64,000 nucleotides of DNA from Tipula vernalis (taxonomy: Eukaryota; Arthropoda; Insecta; Diptera; Tipulidae): assembly GCA_958295665.1 (NCBI GenBank), contig OY282560.1, positions 102,711,930 to 102,775,929 of the forward strand, given 5' to 3'. The notes beneath the pieces were generated by a model. That model ran no database searches. It was not told the DNA's origin and saw nothing but the letters and a program-made list of their open reading frames with translations. The translations under genes and the position numbers were made by a program. Shown piece after piece: positions 55,520-64,000 of this stretch. Each line of letters starts with the position of its first letter. Within the stretch, counting starts at the first letter, position 1.

Positions 55520-55990
55520 AAAATGAAATATTCTGGAAAAGCCAGAATTTTTGATTTAATTTTAAAATTAATATGGAAATCGCCCTTTACATTTACTACA
55601 ATATTTTAAAATTATCTATCGTTTCCAAAATTCTGGAAAATGGAAATTTAAAATTATGTAGAATGAAAATATTCATTTTCCAAATCTTCATTCTAATTTT
55701 AAAATTAATTTAAAAATTATTTCCCTCTTTTCGAAAATATTTCAAAATTAAATCTTAGCATTTCCAGAATATTTTAAAATTAAATCTTCATTTTTCCAGA
55801 AATTTTGGAAAAGGAAGATTTAATTGTAATTTTTTTTAATTTTAAAATATTTGTCTATTCTAATTTTAAAATTAGAGAAATTTTGGAAATATTCTGGAAA
55901 ACGAGATTTAATTTTAAAATTAGAATGGAAATTTGGAAAATAGAAATTTTCATTCTACATACCATAATTTAAGATTAAATCTTCCTTTTC
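55520..55990. repeat. Degenerate array of palindromic ATTTAATTTTAAAATTA units
   Basis: TTTTGATTTAATTTTAAAAT, TTCCAGAATATTTTAAAATT, TCATTCTAATTTTAAAATTA and their inverses recur more than ten times. The same motif flanks the transposase relic at 18.0 and 19.4 kb. Confidence 0.65.
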
Positions 55991-56748
55991 TCTTGCCTTG
56001 ATGATTCAATAAAGTAAATTCAAGATATTCAGCCCTATGCCATTTAAAATCTTAACTTTTTTAATTTTGCAGTTTGCCAGACTATGCATAATAGTTTATC
56101 AATTAATGAATTTATTAGAATGAAGTTTTTCTTAAATGTATATTTTGCATTTGTATGTGTTTCAAAAATCATACTTTCGAGAGAATGTATTATACAAGGA
56201 AATTCATTTTAATCGAATATATGAATTTAATGCTAATTAATCAATTTATCAAGAGTTAAAATAGTTGGGCTTTCACAAAGCCAATCCTTTTAAAATTAAT
56301 AACGGCTTAAAGCGTTAACCTACTACGTTAACCGTGGCAAACATCTCACAATGAATTTCCGATAGGCCTAAGTCTTTAATTATGCATATCCGTTAAAATT
56401 TCATATTATGTTTACCTATTGAAATATTAATTATTCGAAAAATTGAAAAATTGGATCTTGTGAATATTTAAGAAAATCGATATCTCAAAACATTCTTCTA
56501 TCGGCAAACATCTCACTATGATTTAATGATAGATTTGTTGTGTGTGCTTTAATACTTTAATCATCCATATATGATATATAAACAAATCCAAACGCCTTGA
56601 CCGATTTGAACCAAACTTCACACAAATATTGTTTAAAACTTAAGAAAGGTCACTGTTAATATCTCAAACCATCATCTCTTTCTTTAGATAATCAGATCCA
56701 AAGTTACTACGGAGGAATTTCTAAAACTTCAAAAAATGAGTTAATTTT

Positions 56749-57172
56749 TGGTGACGGTATGATGGTATGATGGTATGACGGTATGATGGTATGACAGTAT
56801 AATGGTATGGTGGTATGATGGTATGGTGATTATGGTATGATGGTATGACGGTACGATGGTATGGTGTCTGATTATATGACCTGATGATTTTAGGATGGTA
56901 TGATGGTACGATGTTACGATGATAAGATGCTATGACGGTATGGTGTGATGGTGCCGCTGGGTGGTGTGATGGTTCGACGTTACCAAGGTATGATGGTATG
57001 ATTGTATAATGGTTTAATGGTATAGTGTCATGATGGTATGATGGTATAATGGAATAATGGTATGATGGTATAATGGAATAATGGTATGATAGAATTATTG
57101 TTAAAGGTTCTGATGGTACGGCGATACATATGCCGGTATGATTGTACGTTGCTATTATGGTATGTATGATGG
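56749..57172 (+). repeat. Degenerate (TATGATGG)n minisatellite
   Basis: Dozens of TATGATGG/TATGACGG/TATAATGG units in the loop of the 56-58-kb foldback. Confidence 0.9.
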
Positions 57173-57175
57173 TGA

Positions 57176-57630
57176 ATAGAGTTTAAATTGAAATTGAGTT
57201 GGGTTTGAGTGAGAAGTTCGGTTAGGGTGAGAAGGTTAGATTCAGTTGAGTCATATATGCGTGTAGCTTTCGAATCGAATTAATTTTGGGATTGGGTAGG
57301 CCAATAAGTGCCGAGTTGAGCAGAGGGTTGAGGTTTGGTTCGAGCTAAGTTGAGTTGAAGTGAACTTCGCATTTAATTAGTTTGCATTGGGGTTAAGTGA
57401 GTTTTTCGGTTGGCGAATTATTTAAGGGTTGATATGGAATTAGATTAAAGGTTGCTTTGAAAGTTGATTTGGGGTTAATTTGGTGATTGAGGTGATGGTT
57501 GGGTTGGCGATTAATTTGGTGATTGCGTTTAGGATTGTGCTACGATTGAGATAGAGGTTGAGTTGTAAATTGAGTTAGAGGTTGAGTGAAAGATTGACTT
57601 AAGAGGTTCAATTCGGGATTGATTTGGGAG
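57176..57630 (+). repeat. Degenerate GGTTGAGTT-type repeat
   Basis: Loose GTTGAG, GATTGAG and AGGTTGAGT units, G-rich on the plus strand, following the TATGATGG array. Confidence 0.7.
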
Positions 57631-58255
57631 TATAATTAATCAAGACGGCAGCTCTGATCACCTCATGAGGTTTCAGCCCTTCATATTTTCATATTGAGTT
57701 TACCGATTGAAATACCGATTATTGGAAACGTTGAAAAATTGTATCATTCGCATATGCATGTCTAAGGAAATAGATATCTCAAAATTTCTCTATCGGCAAA
57801 CATCTCACAATGAATTTCTAATAGGAATAAAATCGGATAGGCCAGAAAATCATAGTGAGATGTTTGCCAATAGAAGAATGTTTTGAGATATTGATTTTCT
57901 TAGACATGCTTAAGATACAATTTTTTACGTTTTGAAATAATCGATATTTCAATAGGTAAACCCAATATGAAATTTTAGCGGATGAGCATGATTATAGTAA
58001 ACATGGCAAATCAAGGACAGACGTTGGGGAATAAAAGAACATTTTGATTGAGACTTAGTAAATTTTCAAACAGTGTCGATTAATAGGTTAACGCTGGGAA
58101 TTTGCTTTGTGAAAGCCGAAATAGTTTAAATCTTGATAAATTTTGTGTGTTTTGGTTTTTACGTTCAAATATTTGATTTAGATGAATTTCCTTGTATAAT
58201 ATATTCGCCCGAAAGTATGCTTTTTGAAACACATACAAACGCATTTGTGTTGTTG

Positions 58256-60790
58256 TTGCAGGCCTTTAAAATCCCTTTTAGGATTCACTCGGCATCCAGG
58301 AGTGTGTGTTCCGTAGCACGGATGCCTTTTTTAACCATTCCTTTCCCTTTCTCCTCTATCAATGAATTAATAATTGGGTATATCTCTTAGCTACTGGGAT
58401 ATCGATCTATCGAACGATAACAAAACGATAAACAACCGCGGGCAGAGGTAAATCAATGCTCAAATCTTGCACTTTTCTTGATTAATTACTAGCTGACTTT
58501 ATATACCTCAACTTAAAATTTAAATTTGTTTTAGGTACTTAAATACCATTAAAATTCTTTTCGATTTCTCTTAAAGATTATAGATGATTTCAATTTATTA
58601 CGAACGAAGGTTTTCGAAATATATTTCCCCTCCTCCTTGTCCTTCCGAGAATGTTTCAATTCAGGCACGCAATTCCCTTATATAGTATGAGTAATATGAT
58701 GTTTGCGTTACGATAAACGGAAAAAGAAAACCATAAATCATTTTCATACCACCGCACACTTGCGTACTGTATACGCTTTTCGTAGAGTAAGACAGTACAC
58801 TAAACAAAAACAGTCATGTGGAAAATTGCGATATATAGATGTTAAATTAATATTCTCATATTTCATAAATTGATGTAAATACTATTGGTTTTATAATACA
58901 CATAAACATAAATATAAATGTACATATGATTGACATGGATAGCCGAATCAATCATGAAATTTCGCTATTTCCAAGTGTAACTAGGTTAGGAACTATAATG
59001 TATTAACCCATTTCAAGCGAAATACAACAAAAAACTATTTTATTTTACATAAGTATAATAAAAACCAAGCCGCGCGGTTTGAACGAGTTTTTTTTATATT
59101 TTGCTTTGTAGGTAACTAAAATAATTTAATATTTAAATCGATATAGTTTTTTATTTTATATTTAAAAATAACTGAAATTATTTTATTCTTGTGAAAAGCC
59201 TAAAAATTATATAACTATAACTCTGTTTGAGTGCGGTTACATTGATTTTTTTTTTTGCTTTATTTTAGTATGTGATGTGGTTTACTCGAAATTATTTGGG
59301 GGCGATCGGAAGCTGCCACCCTAGCAACTATATAGTTTTAAAGTTCACTAAACCCGTTTTTTTTTTTGTTGAATGTTTTTTGTGGTTTTTGTATTTTGTG
59401 TATATGTTATGATTTCATTTTACGATTTTTATGACATTAATTTTAATCTGGCATATATATAATCCTACGACTTTACCTCCATTGAAAGAAACATGTTTTT
59501 TGTTTTCTTATAAATGAACAAACACAACACAAGAAGGATGAATCTTTATGAAGAACAACATCTAAAAGATAATATTCTGAATCATTTATTTAAAACAGTT
59601 TACTTAACAATCAACATTATATACAAAACATACACTTAGTGTGTACTTCAGTAATAGGTTTGTTGTAAAAACAAAAACATTAAATAAAAATAAAGCGACT
59701 CAGTGATAATGTGTACAAGAATAATGTATAAAAGAAAAATTATGTACAATGGGGACAAATTAAGTTTTATTGTTACAAGAGCACAAAATGTAACTTGTTT
59801 TTTTTATTTTTAGTTTCTTCATTTTTATAATGGGTTTCTCTCAAAGCGGGAGTTTCATTTTTATTAAATATTGTATTTTCGTGGTGTGACAAATTTATGC
59901 CTAGAAATTTATTTTCAAATTCTAATTCTAATCAAAATACAAAATAATAAAACCAAAATACTTTGTTCGTAATGTTGTATTATAAAATCCTAATTCAGTG
60001 CTCAGTCATATCTCACAGATCTGAAGAACAGTTGTTAAGAAATAAATATTTGATACCTTCCTGCTAAAACCAAATTTCAATTGGCATCAAAACTGAGATT
60101 TTTTAAAACTGGTTTAATAATCATTTGAGTTTACTCGTAGTATATCAACCTCAATTTTAGCTAAACGCGATTTTTAGGGTAGCCTACCGGCTTTATCTAA
60201 ACTCGTTTTACTAAATGGTAGTGCGTCGAGTCGAAGGTATAACGCAAAAATTTGAAAAAAGGCCGTTAGTTTAATTTATTTGCGTTATTATTGACTCCTG
60301 TATGCGATAGTACACTGCAGCAGCTTGCCAACAATTATTGTCTTCTAGTGAGATGATTTGCCCGTGTATGTCAACTAAAGGTTAATCTACCACTATTGCC
60401 TGACAGATTAAAGCTTGCTTTACAATTCTGATTTGAGACCACCCGTGACCTTCCCATTTCCTGTATAAAAGCCTAACCATATCGTAATATATTTTCCAAA
60501 ATTTTCGCGATAATTATTGCACCATCGTCCAGTTATACACTGCCCGAAACAATTATCGAGAAAAATTATACAACGGTTATTTACATATTCGAATTGCGAA
60601 ATGATTATGGATATATATATAGCTGTCCTTCTTTATCGCAACCTCGTGTAAGTTGCGGAAATGGTTTTCGAGGCGCGTCAATGAAATACATACGTTCATT
60701 TAAGAATAATAACAAATAAAACTACTTTTTCATATTTTAATAATGAGTACTTTTTCCTTTAGTTGTAATAACTTCAAAAATTCATCTTGG
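58256..60790. other. AT-rich DNA without recognisable feature
   Basis: No gene, RNA or family repeat was recognised. Confidence 0.4.
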
Positions 60791-60819
60791 TAATGAATTC
60801 CGAAGATTGTAAGAGATTT

Positions 60820-60894
60820 CAATCCAGTTTCGAACTGATGAGCTTATGATTATGAAAAAATCAATCTTCTCATCAGGCCGCGGCGACTGGACTG
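60820..60894 (-). ncRNA. Hammerhead-like ribozyme motif, FB2 left arm
   Basis: Minus strand: CAGTCCA, GTC, GCCGCGGC, CTGATGAG, distal hairpin TGATT/AATCA, C-GAAA-C, TGGATTG. The core is identical to FB1. Confidence 0.55.
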
Positions 60895-61033
60895 ATTGTA
60901 CCACAATTTAAATTCTATATATACAGAATGTACTGTGCGTTAAGTACTAGCGAATCATACTAATACAGATGAATTCTCTTACAATTTTTCTTCTTTCACG
61001 ATATTCACACAGCTCTGTGTAAAAACACATTTA

Positions 61034-61815
61034 AAATGGTCTAATCACCGGTAGCATAAATTAAAAAAAGTAAAAGCATTGCATTCCTTGGCCATAAACT
61101 ATTCTTGATAATTCTGCCCAACAATTTTCTATGATATTAAGGTCCGGCGACTTGGCGGGCCATTCGATAACTTTGACGGGCCATCGAGACCAAACCGTTT
61201 TTCGTCAGAAAATAAAGCATTATTCCATTCATTTGTCCAGCTTATGTGTTTCTCAGCAAATGCCATTCTGGCTAGAATGTTGCTTTACTTAACAAAGGTT
61301 TAAGCTGCATTTTTTGCGTTTCAGGAATGTATTTTTTTTTTTTTTAAATCGTTGGACTGTTCGCACCGATGTAACATTGGCTGAAGCTGCTATCTGATAT
61401 GCGCTTTTCTTGGAATTTCTTGCAATTTCAATAATATTGCGTTTTTCCCGTTCAGTTAATGCGCATTTTCGACCTTTATAGTTTGATTTTACTCCATAGT
61501 TGGGGGTTTTGACCATTTTGTTGATCACATCTAAGCTTCGATTGACTTCTGATGCAATTTTTATATTGCTCAACCCAATTATATGCAAAGCCAATACCGT
61601 CTGAACTTCACAGCGCTCAACTTTTTTTCCACGACCCATTTCCTAAGATTGAATTAATATTTCTTATTGCAGTTAGTAAAAACATTTCAAAAATACTTAA
61701 TAAATTATAATAAAACAACTTTTTAATAATAAAGTAAATTTCAATAATTAAAACAACAAAATAATACACTTTATTGATTTTTTGTTGAATGTTAATTGAT
61801 GTGATTAGACCATTT
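61034..61815 (-). pseudogene. Tc1-like transposon with broken transposase
   Basis: Ends AAATGGTCTAATCAC and its complement, flanked by TA (61032-61033, 61816-61817). On the minus strand the transposase starts MGRGKKVERCEVQTVLALHI (61639). It has the helix-turn-helix region VINKMVKTPNYGVK and TEREKRNIIEIARNSKKSAY, then a frame break near 61290. Next come SWTNEWNNALFSDEKRFGLD (first catalytic Asp, near 61220) and a deletion that joins it to EWPAKSPDLNIIENCWAEL (third catalytic position). The second Asp region is missing. It inserted in, or was captured by, the FB2 loop. Inactive. Confidence 0.85.
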
Positions 61816-61819
61816 TACC

Positions 61820-61940
61820 GTTCGTAAATACTAATATGCTTCTCGTGTTAATAAAAACACAATTAAAATGGTCTAATCACCGGTAGCATATTGGAAATTA
61901 CATGAATTAATTAACATTCAACAAAAAATTAATAAATTAA
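61820..61940 (+). mobile_element. Tc1-like terminal fragment in FB2 loop
   Basis: AAAATGGTCTAATCACCGGT, AGCATATTGGAAATTACATG and TTAACATTCAACAAAAAATT. The reverse complement of 20955-21075 next to FB1. It shares the end sequence of the Tc1-like element beside it. Confidence 0.7.
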
Positions 61941-62077
61941 AATTAGCTTACACACAGAGTTGTGTGAATATCGTGAAGAAGAAAAATTGTAAGAGAGTTC
62001 ATCTGTATTAGTTATGATTCGCTAGTACTTAACGCACAGCACATTCTGTATATATAGAATGTAGATTGTGGTATAAT

Positions 62078-62152
62078 CAGTCCAGTCGCCGCGGCCTGAT
62101 GAGAAGATTGATTTTTTCATAATCATAAGCACATCAGTTCGAAACTGGATTG
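62078..62152 (+). ncRNA. Hammerhead-like ribozyme motif, FB2 right arm
   Basis: CAGTCCAG at 62078-62085, GTC 62085-62087, stem I GCCGCGGC, CTGATGA 62096-62102, GAAA 62141-62144, CTGGATTG 62145-62152. The distal stem II hairpin is TGATT/AATCA. The competing complement to the core has one mismatch here (CACATCAG), so the masking helix is weaker than in FB1. Confidence 0.6.
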
Positions 62153-62189
62153 AATTCTCTTACAATCTTCGGAACATATTATAAATCAT

Positions 62190-63255
62190 AACAAATTAAT
62201 AATGAACGTATTCTATTGTCGCGCTCTATTCGGAATAATTCTTGTCTTTTTCTGTTTTTTTTCCATTTTCTCTTTCAAATCTAACATTCTCGGTGCTTCA
62301 CATAATTGTGTTTTGCTAAAGTACAGTTTCTACACAGGCAAAATATTTTTACAGCAGGCACTATCAAATAAAGTGATAATTCAAAATGAACGTATTTCAT
62401 TGTCGGGGAGTGTGCTATGCTCTAACAAATACAGCCATGCATAATTCAATATTAATAAAGATATGACTTAATATTCCTCAAAAGCAATGGAAAAATGGAA
62501 ATATAAAATACGTTTGCGTTCTACCTAGATAACGATCGAAAGAACAAACCTTTAGTTGTTAGAGTTTGGCTACTATACAACTGCCCTAAATGACTGCTGT
62601 AACTCCATTCTAAAGCCAAATCTACCAAATCGAACACCTTTGAGAACTTTTATACCGAAAACTAAGAGCCAACCACACCTTCAGGAACAAAGTTCCTAGT
62701 ATGATTTATTTATCTTTTAAGATGAAATTTCTTAAAATAATCTTATCGTAAATTAGTCGTTTATAAAATGTCATCAAATCAAGAGATAGTTCCTAAACAA
62801 ATTGTGCAATTTAATAAATAAATATAGTATACACTCTTCGAAGGACTATAATTCGATTTATGGAGACTCAGAGCATCAATAGAAAATTTGGAACAGGCAA
62901 ATTCAAAATATCACGGCATGAAGATAAACAACAACCTACGGTAATCCGACGAAGCCGAATGCTGTACAAACTTTTGGTGGACACAAAAAATTATTGATTG
63001 GTAATCGATGACGAAACCTACATTAAAGCTAGAGTATCAAAGACCTAGATGTATCTAGAAAGTTGTTTTGAAACTGACCATCAAAAGTTCTCCAAAAGCA
63101 CTAACAATTTGTAGATTACACTGCTTTAGCAGGAAGATTTAATGTTTGACCGACTGACTGAGAAGAATATTGTAGATGAACACTAAGATTAAAACCCGAG
63201 TCGCGAAACTTTCTAGTATTATAGGTAGTAGGAAAAGAGTATACTATACATAAAA
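62190..63255. other. No feature recognised
   Basis: AT-rich. Frames near 62202 show no recognisable domain. Confidence 0.4.
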
Positions 63256-63257
63256 TA

Positions 63258-63395
63258 CAATTTTTTCGTCCCACTTCTTCAAATTTTTCGTCCTACTTTT
63301 TTAAAAAAGTTATTTTTCATCCTACATTTTAAAATTTTCCGTCCTACTTTTTTTTAGAACACAATACTGAATTTGTTTTTTATTTGTCCGACTTT
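63258..63395 (+). repeat. Short degenerate repeat, TTTTCGTCCTACTTTTT
   Basis: Five loosely spaced copies: TTTTTTCGTCCCACTTCTTC, TTTTTCGTCCTACTTTTTTA, TTTTTCATCCTACATTTT, TTTCCGTCCTACTTTTTT and TTTGTCCGACTTTTTTGTAG. Confidence 0.6.
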
Positions 63396-63473
63396 TTTGT
63401 AGTACGAGTATGTTAGTGCACAATTTAGGAAATTTGACTTATTTATGGGATTTATTAGACATTCACTATGTAA

Positions 63474-64000
63474 TTAGTAATTTTTTAAAAAAATATCTTT
63501 GCCAACACAGTTCATTTTGCGGCCAAAATATGGCACGTGAAAAAAAACGGCATGAACTTTCGGAGTGGTTGAGATTCCCAGGTCTAGATAACTTGTTTTG
63601 AATTGCGAAACATAAACCTCAAATTTTTCGTCAAGAAAAGTTGTAAAACACGAATTCACGACATTTGAAAAGTCACTAAAACATTTGACATACTTCAAAC
63701 AATGGATGGTACATTTTGCCCGAAGAATATATATTCTGTTTAACAAAGTTTTGCAGGCATTTCCAGCAAAAGCAGAAGCCCCATATACGAAATCTTTGGA
63801 CACATTACAGGACTTAGCCCATTCTTCGGCATCGTGCTGGAATTCTTTCAGCATGTGGTTATACAGGGTGTTTATGACTCCCAACATCAGATGAAGTTCA
63901 GGTGGAGGGATTATTTCGATGATCAGAGTGTCTGAGTTTCCTGTAAATATAGGCTGGTGGATGTTACTGTGGAAATTCTTAGAATTAGTTTTTTTACTGC
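63474..64000 (-). CDS. Partial ORF, transposon-associated arthropod protein of unknown function
   Basis: A minus-strand frame open from the window edge to a stop at 63474 (at least 175 codons). It shows IIEIIPPPELHLMLGVIN, GNACKTLLNRIYIL, FSDFSNVVNSCFTTFLD and LGISTTPKVHAVFFHV. From memory this pattern recurs in many uncharacterised, multicopy insect and cnidarian proteins thought to be transposon-encoded; no domain name is assigned. The last residues before the stop do not follow that pattern, suggesting C-terminal truncation or a frameshift near 63510. The start lies outside the window. Whether it is intact cannot be judged. Confidence 0.5.
   Translation of the reverse strand, partial: SKKTNSKNFHSNIHQPIFTGNSDTLIIEIIPPPELHLMLGVINTLYNHMLKEFQHDAEEWAKSCNVSKDFVYGASAFAGNACKTLLNRIYILRAKCTIHCLKYVKCFSDFSNVVNSCFTTFLDEKFEVYVSQFKTSYLDLGISTTPKVHAVFFHVPYFGRKMNCVGKDIFLKNY

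Larger units (their letters stand above)
56146..58243. mobile_element. 2.1-kb foldback with minisatellite loop
   Basis: Left arm 56146-56525 and right arm 57848-58243 are inverted copies: TTTGTATGTGTTTCAAAAAT, TATTATACAAGGAAATTCAT, GGGCTTTCACAAAG and GGCAAACATCTCACTATGAT each have their complement in the right arm. The loop holds two degenerate minisatellites and a third, partial arm copy in left-arm orientation (57690-57825). There is no coding sequence. It resembles Foldback-type elements, which carry long arms and internal repeats. Target duplication not seen. Confidence 0.8.
60796..62185. mobile_element. Foldback element FB2 with Tc1-like DNA in its loop
   Basis: Left arm 60796-61022 and right arm 61950-62185 are inverted copies and match FB1 arms (TTCCGAAGATTGTAAGA, GTTAAGTACTAGCGAATC, ATTCACACAGCTCT). 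The loop of about 930 bp contains a Tc1-like transposon and an extra Tc1-like end. Each arm carries an outward-facing hammerhead-like segment. Confidence 0.9.

Noticed and set aside
1..64000. CRISPR arrays, operons, bacterial promoters or terminators
   Set aside because: The DNA is eukaryotic; tandem arrays present lack spacer-repeat structure.

Overview
The window is AT-rich eukaryotic nuclear DNA. Long intron-like stretches, ATACAT/ATGTAC microsatellites, mariner/Tc1 and gypsy relics, and one recognisable coding exon suggest an insect, most likely a higher (brachyceran) fly; the species is not determined. Only one host gene is supported: the first coding exon of the type II cAMP-dependent protein kinase regulatory subunit (Pka-R2) on the minus strand at 12257-12464, with clean splice signals on both sides. 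Its next exon is not visible in the 12 kb downstream, so the rest of the window is probably intron and/or flanking DNA of that gene, filled with transposon debris.

Layout. 0.77-8.48 kb: a Ty3/gypsy-type LTR retrotransposon (gag, protease, RT, RNase H, integrase, all broken except a long integrase frame) with three nested insertions: a TIR element carrying a foldback, a pair of MITEs in inverted tandem, and a TTAA-flanked MITE in the 3' LTR. 10.4-11.1 kb: mariner relic. 12.26-12.48 kb: Pka-R2 exon. 13.1-14.9 kb: a second copy of the gag-inserted element, then an R1-like LINE tail holding a 147-bp TIR element with a target duplication. 15-20 kb: degenerate GTGAATAAT repeats and a mariner-type relic. 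21.1-21.7 kb: foldback FB1. 23.6-27.1 kb: a minus-strand LINE carrying a 784-bp insert (36-bp target duplication) and a mariner with one premature stop. 27.8-29.4 kb: diverged foldback FB3 split by a 1.35-kb element. 36.05-38.8 kb: minus-strand LINE with RNase H inside a tandem repeat. 44.3-45.6 kb: LINE scrap, then a 780-bp mariner-type deletion derivative inside an inverted pair of short-repeat arrays. 51-53.3 kb: a degenerate Penelope-like element, two copies head to head, broken by a tRNA-derived SINE and two MITEs. 56.1-58.2 kb: a 2.1-kb foldback whose loop holds two degenerate minisatellites. 60.8-62.2 kb: foldback FB2 with a Tc1-like transposon in its loop. 63.5-64.0 kb: a transposon-like ORF running off the edge.

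The most interesting signal is in the FB foldback family. Each arm of FB1 and FB2 carries a 75-nt segment with the full conserved hammerhead ribozyme core (CUGAUGA, GAAA, A15.1-U16.1, cleavage triplet GUC), an 8-bp stem III and a short stem I; a fifth, diverged copy sits in FB3. Penelope-like elements are known carriers of hammerhead motifs and often lie as inverted partial copies, and a degenerate Penelope-like element is present in the same window. A link between the two is inference only.

Almost all protein-coding sequence here is transposon-derived and inactivated. Nested order, terminal repeats and target duplications give a readable insertion history at several loci.
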